Assembly (NCBI GenBank): GCA_001775555.1
Contig: MEXE01000037.1
Span: 1 to 35,959 of the forward strand
Source of the DNA: Candidatus Amesbacteria bacterium RBG_19FT_COMBO_48_16
GTDB taxonomy: Bacteria; Patescibacteriota; Microgenomatia; CAZETR01; Amesbacteraceae
Direction of reading: 5' to 3'
Length of the DNA stretch: 35,959 bases
Positions 23,114 through 31,036 of the stretch are shown here, piece after piece. A program made the translations under genes and the position numbers. Under the pieces are notes generated by a model that had not been told where the DNA came from, did no database searches, and worked only from the letters and a program-made list of their open reading frames with translations. Positions within the stretch are counted from its first letter, which is position 1; each line of letters opens with the position of its first letter.

Positions 23114-24171
23114 GGGTTAACTTTTCCGGTAGTGAGAATGACGTCATATAAAGTATCCACGTTTTCGCGTACCGAAAGCGACGGAAAAACTTTTTGGACG
23201 ACTGAGGTTAACAAAGCCTTGACTGCGGGCGGAAGGTCGGGGCGAAGCACCATATAAGAAGGCCCGGAATTGATTAGGGGAGCATTACCCGTACGAACTG
23301 TAGTGAATCCGGCAAGTTTCAGCTGAGCCTCCACAGAAGCGGCCAGACCGGCAACGCCACTACCGTTGAGGACTTGGACGGTAATTTGTCCCAAAGCTTG
23401 AGCCGACGGCGAAGCCGTGGGAGTAGGGGTTGCAGGAACGGGAGAAGGAACAGAGAGAACGGATGCTGCGGGCAGGGCTTTTTTGCGGGGTATGGCCTGC
23501 GGCCGGAACAGGGTGATATAAGCCATTACAGCTGAGAAAATGATAAAAGCTGAGGATATAATCGCCAGGGAAATCTTGTATTTTTGGATAAAAACCTGCT
23601 CTTTGCGATGCAAATCACCGGCATTGGTAAACGGGGTGGTAAAACTGTTGTCGGAGAGAAAATCAAGCTTTTTGTAAATGATCCTGCAAGTCTGGGCGGA
23701 AAATTCCGCCGGAGCGTTGATTGCTCCAAGTACAAAACCGGGAACCACGGAATGAAGCTGGAATCCCAGCCGGTCGAAAACCTGCTCAAAGATTTCATAT
23801 ATATCCCGGTTTATAACTACCAGCCGGTAACCGTCGGGGGTATGGAAAAGCTTGGAACTGACATTGGAAAAGGGGACGGAGTCGATAAATTTTTGCGTTT
23901 CTTCTTCCGCGGGGGGGGCAACTTTGGGAAAATCCTTGTGAAAGTAGATATGTTCAGCCAGAATTATAACCAGAGGTGAAGGTTTGATCTGAGTTTTTTG
24001 CATAAACTCGCCCAGTTTTGCGTCTAACTCATTTTTGTCTTTGATTTCCAAATCGGAGATCATTGTCGGGGTAAAGGGAAAAACCACAGGATCGGTCAGG
24101 GTGTGAGTGCACAAAAACAGGCGATCCCGAGCGATGTTGATAATAACGGGAAGAGGAGAGATTTTTTTCAT
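23110..24171 (-). CDS. PilM-like protein fused to a LytR_C domain
   Basis: A 353-residue protein; the ATG at 24171 follows the previous stop by seven bases. Residues about 8-195 resemble half of a PilM/actin-like fold: SPLVIILAEHIYFHKDFP and RLVVINRDIYEIFEQVFDRL then VVPGFVLGAI match strand-helix elements of PilM, but no nucleotide-binding site is clear. One membrane helix lies at about 203-225 (SLAIISSAFIIFSAVMAYIT), then a Pro/Ala/Ser linker, then a C-terminal domain (about 260-350) starting ITVQVLNGSGVAGLA, which is a LytR_C domain (family known to follow LCP wall-teichoic ligases). Its place in the pilus operon suggests it couples the assembly platform to the cell wall; that role is inferred. 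Confidence 0.65.
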   Translation of the reverse strand: MKKISPLPVIINIARDRLFLCTHTLTDPVVFPFTPTMISDLEIKDKNELDAKLGEFMQKTQIKPSPLVIILAEHIYFHKDFPKVAPPAEEETQKFIDSVPFSNVSSKLFHTPDGYRLVVINRDIYEIFEQVFDRLGFQLHSVVPGFVLGAINAPAEFSAQTCRIIYKKLDFLSDNSFTTPFTNAGDLHRKEQVFIQKYKISLAIISSAFIIFSAVMAYITLFRPQAIPRKKALPAASVLSVPSPVPATPTPTASPSAQALGQITVQVLNGSGVAGLAASVEAQLKLAGFTTVRTGNAPLINSGPSYMVLRPDLPPAVKALLTSVVQKVFPSLSVRENVDTLYDVILTTGKVNP

Positions 24172-24178
24172 ATGGATT

Positions 24179-24550
24179 TCAGGGATACATCTCCTGCCAG
24201 GAGGAAACGGACAATATGCCTTCGGAATAACCGGCAATCACTCTGACCTGGCGGGAAAAACTGCCTTCCGTCCCGGTAACATTAATGGTAAAGGGGTCGG
24301 AACCGGTTACTTCAATTGTGGCCTGACCCTGCCCGACTGTCAATGTGCCGCCGGAATAAGCGGGGTTGCGCAATAAGTTGAGAAGGGCATTTTCCGCTCC
24401 GGATTCGGCAATTGTCAAAGTATGGGCGGCCATTTCCTGTCCCGTGGTAGTTTGGGAATTGGCAATGGCCAAAATCACGGCCGCGGTAGTGATTACCAGA
24501 GACATACTGACAAAAACCAAGAGAAAAACCAGGGTTTGTCCGCGCTTCAT
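24179..24550 (-). CDS. PilX-like minor pilin
   Basis: A 123-residue protein with an N-terminal leader MKRG followed by QTLVFLLVFVSMSLVITTAAVIL, a hydrophobic helix placed as in type IV pilins, then AESGAENALLNLLRNP (an AxxAAE-like segment typical of PilX-type minor pilins) and a small beta-rich C-terminal part. The usual Glu5 is absent, as in PilX/GspK-like subunits. It starts 10 bases after the PulJ-like gene. Confidence 0.75.
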   Translation of the reverse strand: MKRGQTLVFLLVFVSMSLVITTAAVILAIANSQTTTGQEMAAHTLTIAESGAENALLNLLRNPAYSGGTLTVGQGQATIEVTGSDPFTINVTGTEGSFSRQVRVIAGYSEGILSVSSWQEMYP

Positions 24551-24559
24551 ATGTTTTTT

Positions 24560-25042
24560 TTAACGTAAAGCATAAGTAGTTTGGAAATTGCGGATTTCGG
24601 GTTTTTGGGACAACGAAGAAGACCTACTGGTAAGGGTGAAACTGATACGCAGACTGGGTTTGCCGCCGACGTTGCCCAGCCGGGTGACGGAAAAGGCAGA
24701 GATAAGAGTATCCCAACCAGTAAGACCGGCGGTTCCTTCCGGAGCGGTCAGCTGCAGGACAGAGGTGGCTGCGGAATAAGTATAGTTGCCGTCCGGAAAG
24801 GAAAGAGTAAGTGCGGATGAGGATTCCCCGTCTGTCGCGGGAGCCACAACGGATACAGCCCGGTGAATATCGTACCCCAGGCGATTTAGAATAAACGACC
24901 CGTCCTGAACCACCGATGATACGGTCTGGGACTTGAGCTGGGCATCCAACATGGCAAAGAAAACCTGGCCTAAAACCAACAGAAATACAGCTAAAAGGCC
25001 CATATAGATAAGCATTTCAATAAGAGTGAAGGCCCGGGTCAT
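24560..25042 (-). CDS. PulJ/PilW-like minor pseudopilin
   Basis: A 160-residue pseudopilin: short leader MTRA, then FTLIEMLIYMGLLAVFLLVL with Glu at mature position 5. The segment SVVQDGSFILNRLGYDIHRA is characteristic of GspJ/PilW proteins. The ATG overlaps the stop of the large pilin before it (ATGA, 25042-25039), indicating coupled translation and probably a shared minor-pilin tip complex. Confidence 0.85.
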   Translation of the reverse strand: MTRAFTLIEMLIYMGLLAVFLLVLGQVFFAMLDAQLKSQTVSSVVQDGSFILNRLGYDIHRAVSVVAPATDGESSSALTLSFPDGNYTYSAATSVLQLTAPEGTAGLTGWDTLISAFSVTRLGNVGGKPSLRISFTLTSRSSSLSQKPEIRNFQTTYALR

Positions 25043-26943
25043 GGTGAGTAATTGACTGATAAATCGTATAAAACCGGAGTCGAGCCCGAATCCTGGGTGG
25101 AAAAGTAGCCTTTATAACGCAAACAACGGGCGGGATTTTCGAAACCGTTACCGTCGTCGCTTAACGGCAAAGCTGCGGCGGCCGTATAAAATGTGGCGCT
25201 GGTACCGTCCGGGCCGACGTAGACATAATCGGCCCCAAGACAGGTGCCGCCAACGGTATCCGCCGCGGCAATCTGGAAATTGAGATCGGTTTGATTAGGA
25301 AGGGCCGTGGTAAAAGTGACCCGGTTAAATGCGGTCTGGTAGCCGGGATCGAAAATGCTGCTTTCAAAAGTCCCGGAGGAGGCGTACCGGCCGCCGGGAC
25401 CGCCCTCGATGATTTTGAATTCCGAAGAAACGTCACCGGTAATAATATAAGAGTAGGCGTCCCCGTCGGTTTCCAGAACGGAAGCGATACCGTTGACACC
25501 CACATCCAGATTAAGGCCGCCGCAGCGGAGGGGGTGAGTTTCGTCAGTGATATCCAAGACCTGATACTCCTCTGCCCCGGTACCCACGATGATGGCTTTG
25601 TTGCCGGAAACAACGGAGAGATTCTTGGGATTCATACCGCCTGATTCGTAACTGCCAAGCGTGGGACGGGCTCCGGATTTGGATGAGATATCAAGAACAA
25701 AAAATTCCCGTTTGGAATCCGAAGCGCCGGTAACCAGGTAACCCCGGGTGCTCGAATCGTTGACAAAAATCCGTTTACCGTCCTGGCCGTTGACATCGGC
25801 ATAACCTGTCTGGAATATGCTCCAGGGATTGGTAATATCGATGATCTGCATTTCAATCGGTGAGTTGGATATGGAAACGTAAGCATAATTGCCTTTGACA
25901 ACCACGCTGGTCCCAAGTCCCAGTAAGAGATTGAATCCCAAAAGCGGGCGCGAGCCGGATTTGGAAGACAAATCAAATATATAAAGGAAATAGCCGGCAG
26001 TAACGTAACCGCGATTGCCGGAAACGAAAATGCTGGTGGCGTCGGCGGTGGCAAAAGGGGTATTGAAGAAACCTACCTCGGTGTAAGGGTTTGCGGAAAA
26101 ATCAATGATAATTACCTCCTTGGAATTGGTATCGGTGGCTATATAACCGTAGTTAGCTTCACCGAAAACATCGTTGGTTTTGTAATTGCTGAAGGTACCT
26201 AATATTGCAGGCTGGGGAGGGTTGGTATCGGAGACACTTATATTGACAAACGATTCTCCGGAAGCATTGTTGCCGGTGCCGGCAAAAGCCCGGCCTGCAA
26301 AGGCGGTGACGGCGTTGGCGATACCGCTTTTGGGCAGGTCCAAAGAGGGCAAAGTCAACTCGGGATTGCACCAATCTCCGTAACCTCCCGCACCCAAAAT
26401 AACTTCGCCTCCGGCAGTGTTTGTGACCGCGGTGCCGGTTAAGATGCCGGCCTCGAAATCTGCCTGGGTCGTCTGGGTATACAACAGGTTGTCCAAATAA
26501 CGGGTGAGATAAGACTCTTCGGTCAGGCTGGACGGCAAGGGAGTAGACCAGGAAACGGAATGATTGATTTTTTTGGTGGAGGGATCCAGGTTGCCGCCAG
26601 TGGTGACGATAAGGCCTTCGGCATCACGATAAACGTCGGCAATAGCCAGAGAACGGGTAAAATCACCTAAAGTTTCTGCTCCGGCGGCCAGGTACCAGGT
26701 ACCGGACTGGGGTACCAGGTGATATGTGCCGTTAACGGCAAAACCTGGCCAATTTCTTTCCCGGACTACCCGCAGGGCTTCGACATTTTCTCTTAACAGG
26801 CCGACAGCCGCCGCCCGCTGCTGGGTTTGCGGCTGGCCGGCCCGGGAGGCGACCAATCCGGTCAAAAGTGCGGGCAGGAGAATTGCCATCAGACCCATGA
26901 CAAGTATTATTTCCACCAAAGATGCGCCTTTAAGAAGTTTCAT
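25039..26943 (-). CDS. Giant prepilin with beta-propeller (LVIVD-type) repeats
   Basis: A 634-residue protein. The N-terminus MKLLKGASLVEIILVMGLMAILLPALL is a class III prepilin signal: G|ASLVE with Glu5 and a hydrophobic helix, followed by a GspI-like stretch (LLRENVEALRVVRERNW). Residues about 190-520 hold at least five repeats of the pattern 'x-V-x-G-N-x-G/A-Y-V ... I-x-D-I/L-S-x', for example VSGNRGYVTAGYFLYIFDLS, VKGNYAYVSI...MQIIDIT and VVSGNKAIIVG...YQVLDIT, as in LVIVD beta-propellers. Residues about 530-634 form another beta-rich domain with Cys in GGTCLGADYVYVG and ARCLRY. Pilin-sized proteins are usually 130-200 residues, so this is probably a tip subunit or adhesin displayed by the pilus. 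It is translationally coupled to the PulJ-like gene. Confidence 0.85.
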   Translation of the reverse strand: MKLLKGASLVEIILVMGLMAILLPALLTGLVASRAGQPQTQQRAAAVGLLRENVEALRVVRERNWPGFAVNGTYHLVPQSGTWYLAAGAETLGDFTRSLAIADVYRDAEGLIVTTGGNLDPSTKKINHSVSWSTPLPSSLTEESYLTRYLDNLLYTQTTQADFEAGILTGTAVTNTAGGEVILGAGGYGDWCNPELTLPSLDLPKSGIANAVTAFAGRAFAGTGNNASGESFVNISVSDTNPPQPAILGTFSNYKTNDVFGEANYGYIATDTNSKEVIIIDFSANPYTEVGFFNTPFATADATSIFVSGNRGYVTAGYFLYIFDLSSKSGSRPLLGFNLLLGLGTSVVVKGNYAYVSISNSPIEMQIIDITNPWSIFQTGYADVNGQDGKRIFVNDSSTRGYLVTGASDSKREFFVLDISSKSGARPTLGSYESGGMNPKNLSVVSGNKAIIVGTGAEEYQVLDITDETHPLRCGGLNLDVGVNGIASVLETDGDAYSYIITGDVSSEFKIIEGGPGGRYASSGTFESSIFDPGYQTAFNRVTFTTALPNQTDLNFQIAAADTVGGTCLGADYVYVGPDGTSATFYTAAAALPLSDDGNGFENPARCLRYKGYFSTQDSGSTPVLYDLSVNYSP

Positions 26944-26977
26944 GTATGGAGGTTTTAGATGATAATGAGGATGTAAT

Positions 26978-27442
26978 TTAATTAATTGAAGTGATGACTC
27001 CGTAACGGTTTAAGTTAAATGTTTTGGAGATACCTTCTAAAGAATCGGCGAGGGTGAAAATATAACCTCCGGGTATAAAACCGACGATTTCCCCGCTGCC
27101 ACTATTAAAAACCACCGTCAGGCCAGGTGAAGAAAATGTCTGGCTGGGTTCCAGACTGACCTCAAAATTGTCCGGGTCAGCCGGGGAATACACCGAACCC
27201 TTAAATAAAGTATAGCTTCCCGCAGAAAAGTAGATACCATAAGGGGACACAGCTCCTGAACCGGCGGTATCCCCGACCATGGCTTTGGCCTGCTGGCCCT
27301 TTAAGTCCGCCGTAATTTCGGCGGCTGCGGAATTGAGAGAGGTATGCTGACGGGAGGACAGGAGACTGACTCCGGTTAATGTCAGCAAAGCCGTTAACAC
27401 TCCTAAGGTGATCACAATTTCAACAAGAGTGAAGCCGCGCAT
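26978..27442 (-). CDS. GspH/FimT-like minor pseudopilin
   Basis: A 154-residue pseudopilin: leader MRG, then FTLVEIVITLGVLTALLTLTG (Glu5 present) and a beta-rich C-terminal domain typical of GspH/FimT (PYGIYFSAGSYTLFKG, FNLNRYGVITSIN). It starts three bases after the pilC stop, in line with coupled translation in the pilus operon. A 34-base gap separates it from the large pilin. Confidence 0.88.
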   Translation of the reverse strand: MRGFTLVEIVITLGVLTALLTLTGVSLLSSRQHTSLNSAAAEITADLKGQQAKAMVGDTAGSGAVSPYGIYFSAGSYTLFKGSVYSPADPDNFEVSLEPSQTFSSPGLTVVFNSGSGEIVGFIPGGYIFTLADSLEGISKTFNLNRYGVITSIN

Positions 27443-27445
27443 ATA

Positions 27446-28507
27446 TTACCGACCGCCGACCTGGCCGATGAGTCCGTAAATCGGGGCAATTATGGCCAAC
27501 ATCATTCCCCCAACGCAGATACCCACAATTACCAACATAACCGGCTCAAGAATGGCAGTAAAAGCCTTGAGAATATTGGAAACCTGATAATCCAGGTATT
27601 CGGATATGTCTTTCATAGCCTTATCCAGAGTACCGCTTTTTTCACCCGATTCGATTAATTTGACCAGGATGGAAGGAAAATATCCTCCGGCCAAACGAAA
27701 GCCTTCGGAGAGGCGCTTGCCGGACATAACCAACTCGCGGCTATGGGCAATGATCCGGGAAGTTTTGGACTTGAATACGACGTCGCGGGTCAATTCCAGG
27801 GCAGTGATAATGGGCAAACCGGAAGATAAAAGCAGATACATACTCCGGGAAAAACGGGTAAGATCGACCATTTTAATCAACCCTGAGACCAAGGGAAGGG
27901 AGAAAAAAACTTCCAGGACCAACTGTCTTTTGCGACGGAAAAAAATAATAAACAAGAGAATCCCCGCGACACTGCCGATGATCAAAGCCCAGGTCTGACG
28001 GATCAGAATGTCGGACATAAATACCATAATCCGGGTCGGGAGAGGCAACTCAACGCGGAGGCGGCTGAAGACCATGGAGATCTTGGGGACAACAAAAATG
28101 AGGATGACAAAAAGGACAAGCGCAAACACGATCATGATAATCACGGGGTATAAAAGGGCAAATTTGATTTTGTCGATAAACTCCATCTCTTCCCGGATAT
28201 GATTTCTTAAGTCCACTAAAGTGACTTCGAGAGTACCGGCCTCCTCTGATGCTTTGATCAAATTGACGGTGACTTTGTCAAAACTGCGGGGAAAATGCGC
28301 CAGCGAGGCGGACACCCGCTTGCCCTGCATCAGGTCATTTTTGATAGTTTCGAGGATTTTTTTAACGTTGCCTTTGGAATCCTCCATCATGGAGTTGACA
28401 GCGTCGAGAATGGGAATACCGGCCCCCAACATTGTAGACAAATTGCTGATCAGTTCGATTTTTTCATTACCTGACAAAGAAACGGGGGAGATGTGTTGTG
28501 TATCCAT
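27446..28507 (-). CDS. pilC: Type IV pilus inner-membrane platform protein PilC
   Basis: A 353-residue GspF/PilC-family protein with two copies of the T2SSF domain (about 18-140 and 220-345). Three hydrophobic helices lie near residues 118-140, 172-192 and 318-342. Characteristic sequences include MLGAGIPILDAVN (32-44), its repeat LLSSGLPIITALELT in the second domain, and RLIESGEKSGTLD-like VKLIESGEKSGTLDKAM. PilC anchors the assembly ATPase to the membrane and the growing pilus. It starts six bases after the pilB stop. Confidence 0.95.
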   Translation of the reverse strand: MDTQHISPVSLSGNEKIELISNLSTMLGAGIPILDAVNSMMEDSKGNVKKILETIKNDLMQGKRVSASLAHFPRSFDKVTVNLIKASEEAGTLEVTLVDLRNHIREEMEFIDKIKFALLYPVIIMIVFALVLFVILIFVVPKISMVFSRLRVELPLPTRIMVFMSDILIRQTWALIIGSVAGILLFIIFFRRKRQLVLEVFFSLPLVSGLIKMVDLTRFSRSMYLLLSSGLPIITALELTRDVVFKSKTSRIIAHSRELVMSGKRLSEGFRLAGGYFPSILVKLIESGEKSGTLDKAMKDISEYLDYQVSNILKAFTAILEPVMLVIVGICVGGMMLAIIAPIYGLIGQVGGR

Positions 28508-28513
28508 GTAGTA

Positions 28514-30199
28514 TCAGGATAGGAATTCAGCTTTGGTAACCCGAAGGACTTCCTCCACTGTAGTCACACCGTGTTTTATCTTGTCCAAACCATCTTCCAG
28601 CATGGTCTTCATACCCTGCTGACGGGCGGTCCCGGCGATGACATCAGAATCACTTTTTTGGGTAATCAGCTTTCTAATATTGTTATTCACTTCCAATACT
28701 TCAAATAAGCCCACCCGACCGGCATAGCCGGTAAAGCGGCAGGCTTTACAACCGCGGCCGGTGTATATAGTGAGAGTCTTGGCAGAACCAATAATTTGCC
28801 TGACTTCCGCTTCGGGAAAATTTTTGACCAGCTCGACCAGAGTTATGGAGTGACTTTGCTTACACTGATTACAGATCCGGCGGACCAGGCGCTGGGCAAT
28901 AATGACGGAAACGGTAGAAGCTACCAGAAAAGGCTCGACTTTCATATCCGAAAGCCGGGGAATAGCTGTGGCGGCATCGTTGGTGTGCAGGGTAGAAAGG
29001 ACCAAGTGACCAGTGAGAGCGGCGTTGACCGCGATACCGGCAGTGTCCGCATCCCTGATCTCACCTACAAAAATGATGTTTGGATCCTGGCGCAGAATAG
29101 AACGCAATCCGGTGGCAAAAGTGAGGTTGGCTTTGGGGTTGACCTGGATTTGGTTCGCACCCTTGATCTGATACTCGACCGGATCCTCCACAGTGGTAAT
29201 GTTTTTCTCGCGGGTGTTGAGAATTTTCAGGACGGAATAGATGGATGTGGTCTTGCCGGAACCGGTGGGGCCGGTGGAAAGAATCATGCCGTAGGATTTG
29301 GAATAGGCAGCAGCTACTTTTTTGAGATCCGCCTCGTTCATACCCAGGTCGGCGAAGGACAGTTCCCGCGTCCGGGTGGACAAGAGGCGTAAAACCGCTT
29401 TTTCCCCTGCGACGACGGGGATAATAGAAACCCGGATATCAATAGTCTCTTCCTCCAGGGCAACCCGCATTTTGCCGTCCTGGGGAGCCAGATGCTCGTC
29501 GGTGCGCAGATTGGAAAGAACTTTGATCCGGGTGACAATCCGGTCATGAAGGAATTTGGGAACATGCAAAGCGTCCTGCAGGAGACCGTCGATTCTGAAC
29601 CGGGCCAGGCTGTCATTTTCTCCCGGTTCGATATGGATATCCGAAGCTCTGGCCTGGTAAGCGGTGTCAATCAACAGGTCAACTATTTTGGCTACCGGAG
29701 GGTCTTCGAGCAGAGTTTTGGGACTCCAGACCTCTTCTTTGAGGAGGCTGTCGACTGTTTTTTGCAAATCTTTTTCATAAGCTCTAAGGACGGTGACGAC
29801 ATCCAGAGCCGTGGCGTAATGGGGAATTACCTTGGTCCGGGTCTTTTTGGCCAGAAACCCGAGAATTTCTTTTTGGGTAGGATCATAAGCGGCTATCTTG
29901 AGACCGGCAGAGTCGCGGGCAAAGGCAATTATTTTGAATTTTCTGGCCATCCGCTCGGGAATCAGGTAAAAAACCGATTCCGGGATGGTGAGTTTAGCTA
30001 GGTTTATAAAGGGGACCTGATAGTATTTTGCGATAAGTGTTCCAAGCTGTTCATCAGTTACCATGCCCTTTTCGACAAGTGTGTCTTCGAGTGGACGGGC
30101 GGTAGTAACAGCCTGGGAGACGGCTTCTTCCATGAGTTTGGAGGTAACCAGCCGACTTTTCAATACCAGATTTTTCAGCTTGTCATCGGGCAGGGACAT
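28514..30199 (-). CDS. pilB: Type IV pilus assembly ATPase PilB
   Basis: A GspE/PilB-family ATPase. I take the ATG at 30199 (561 residues) rather than 30208, because the -10 box TACAAT (30212-30207) overlaps the earlier ATG and lies exactly seven bases before 30199. In numbering from 30208: an N-terminal MshEN-like domain (about 8-150), Walker A GPTGSGKT (313-320), Asp box around EDPVEYQI (341-348), Walker B NIIFVGEIRDAD (377-388), His box TGHLVLSTLHTNDA (399-412) and a zinc tetracysteine CNQC (446-449) with CKAC (487-490). It powers pilus extension. No PilT retraction ATPase is present in the window. Confidence 0.96.
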   Translation of the reverse strand: MSLPDDKLKNLVLKSRLVTSKLMEEAVSQAVTTARPLEDTLVEKGMVTDEQLGTLIAKYYQVPFINLAKLTIPESVFYLIPERMARKFKIIAFARDSAGLKIAAYDPTQKEILGFLAKKTRTKVIPHYATALDVVTVLRAYEKDLQKTVDSLLKEEVWSPKTLLEDPPVAKIVDLLIDTAYQARASDIHIEPGENDSLARFRIDGLLQDALHVPKFLHDRIVTRIKVLSNLRTDEHLAPQDGKMRVALEEETIDIRVSIIPVVAGEKAVLRLLSTRTRELSFADLGMNEADLKKVAAAYSKSYGMILSTGPTGSGKTTSIYSVLKILNTREKNITTVEDPVEYQIKGANQIQVNPKANLTFATGLRSILRQDPNIIFVGEIRDADTAGIAVNAALTGHLVLSTLHTNDAATAIPRLSDMKVEPFLVASTVSVIIAQRLVRRICNQCKQSHSITLVELVKNFPEAEVRQIIGSAKTLTIYTGRGCKACRFTGYAGRVGLFEVLEVNNNIRKLITQKSDSDVIAGTARQQGMKTMLEDGLDKIKHGVTTVEEVLRVTKAEFLS

Positions 30200-30206
30200 C
30201 CACTCC

Positions 30207-30212
30207 ATTGTA
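30207..30212 (-). promoter_or_regulatory. pilB operon -10 element, leaderless
   Basis: Minus-strand TACAAT (within GGTATACAAT) seven bases before the ATG at 30199, the same spacing as at the pilin gene. No convincing -35 is seen. A nested hairpin, CGAGCC-TTC-GGCTCG inside CTCTTA...TAAGAG (about 30254-30295), lies upstream. Confidence 0.5.
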
Positions 30213-30302
30213 TACCAAAATGGAGTATTTGATCATTTGGTCATTACACCCATCTCTTAACTCGAGCCTTCGGCTCGCGTCTTACGCCGTAAGAGAGGGG
30301 AA

Positions 30303-30329
30303 TATCACACCTTTAAGGTGTGAAGGCTA
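30303..30329. repeat. TCACACC palindromic repeat, copy 1
   Basis: Contains the perfect palindrome TCACACCTTTAAGGTGTGA (30305-30323), nine-base arms with a one-base centre, followed by AGGCTA. A 27-bp stretch is identical to the copy at 31010-31036. It lies just after the stop of the small gene at 30339, and so could end that transcript. Confidence 0.8.
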
Positions 30330-30338
30330 TCCGGTAAG

Positions 30339-30536
30339 CTAGCGGAGAAGGAGAAGATAGGATAAGAGACAACAAGCAGAGATACCTACTAAACCCAGGC
30401 CTATTTCTAAAGCGTCGGGGCGGACTTTGGCCGGGTAGAGGTATTCGGCGGTATGAAAAATCTGTTTATCTCGAAGGCGTTGTCGCAAATATCCCCGAAT
30501 GCTGTAGACGATGGTTTCCGGACCGGTATACGGCAT
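30339..30536 (-). CDS. Small tail-anchored membrane protein, hypothetical
   Basis: Not recognised. The 65-residue product has a basic, helical N-terminal part (RGYLRQRLRDKQIFHTAEYL) and a C-terminal hydrophobic helix (IGLGLVGISACCLLSYLLLL, about 45-64), suggesting a tail anchor. An extended -10 (TGATACAAT, minus strand, -10 box 30548-30543) lies six bases before the ATG, supporting a real leaderless gene. Palindromic repeats flank it on both sides. Confidence 0.5.
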   Translation of the reverse strand: MPYTGPETIVYSIRGYLRQRLRDKQIFHTAEYLYPAKVRPDALEIGLGLVGISACCLLSYLLLLR

Positions 30537-30552
30537 GGCCGGATTGTATCAC

Positions 30553-30583
30553 AAACCATCACACACCCGGTGTGTGATGGTTT
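30553..30583. repeat. 31-bp perfect palindrome, related repeat
   Basis: Fifteen-base arms with a one-base centre. The core CATCACACACC (30557-30567), C, GGTGTGTGATG (30569-30579) is extended by AAAC and GTTT. It shares the TCACAC/GTGTGA theme with the copies at 30303 and 31010, and GTGTGAAGGCT recurs at about 30589-30599. It lies between the stop of the 30604 gene and the promoter of the 30339 gene. Confidence 0.8.
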
Positions 30584-30603
30584 CCGGCGTGTGAAGGCTG
30601 GTA

Positions 30604-30963
30604 TTAAAGTTTTAGGAGGACTTTGATGGCTGACAATAAATTTCTCCTCGTCCGAGCGCCGTGGGCGGCAGCCCAACCTCTCATTCTCTCTGAAGAAGCA
30701 CCATAGACCATTGGCTGCATCATAGCTAATAATCCGACTCCTGAGGATACTTTCCCTTCCATCTCCAACTTTGTCACATTCCTGGGTTCCATTAAACAGG
30801 CGTCGGGGTTTTGACTCCGGCAAGCTGTAATACCCTTAACACAAGCATGCGCCTGCTTACCAATACCGCCTTTCTGGCCTAATACTGCTGTCTCCAAATC
30901 GCCGCAAACTTCCGGCATGGGGCACTCCTGGGGAACCGGATAGGAGGATACTTCTCTTGCCAC
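30604..30963 (-). CDS. Cysteine-containing small hypothetical protein
   Basis: Not recognised. The 119-residue product starts at GTG (30963) with AAGG three bases upstream. It has five Cys (PQECPMPEVCGD, HACVKG, TACRSQ, DACLME), arranged in pairs that could bind metal, then a Gly/Met-rich segment GKVSSGVGLLAMMQPMVYG and a basic C-terminus. No signal peptide or membrane helix is visible. The overlapping longer frame at 30407-30823 has less protein-like composition and was not chosen. Function unknown. Confidence 0.55.
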   Translation of the reverse strand: MAREVSSYPVPQECPMPEVCGDLETAVLGQKGGIGKQAHACVKGITACRSQNPDACLMEPRNVTKLEMEGKVSSGVGLLAMMQPMVYGASSERMRGWAAAHGARTRRNLLSAIKVLLKL

Positions 30964-31009
30964 AACCTTATTTTACTATTTTTTTGGCAAGACTACAGGT
31001 TAATGAACG

Positions 31010-31036
31010 TATCACACCTTTAAGGTGTGAAGGCTA
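31010..31036. repeat. TCACACC palindromic repeat, copy 2
   Basis: Same 27-bp stretch as 30303-30329, with the palindrome TCACACCTTTAAGGTGTGA at 31012-31030. It overlaps the end of the VIT-like gene: the last residues and stop codon of that gene are read from the repeat. Confidence 0.8.

Noticed and set aside
30407-30823. 138-codon minus-strand frame overlapping the 30604 and 30339 genes
   Set aside because: It crosses the 31-bp palindrome and the promoter of the 65-aa gene, and its composition is less protein-like than the overlapping frames.
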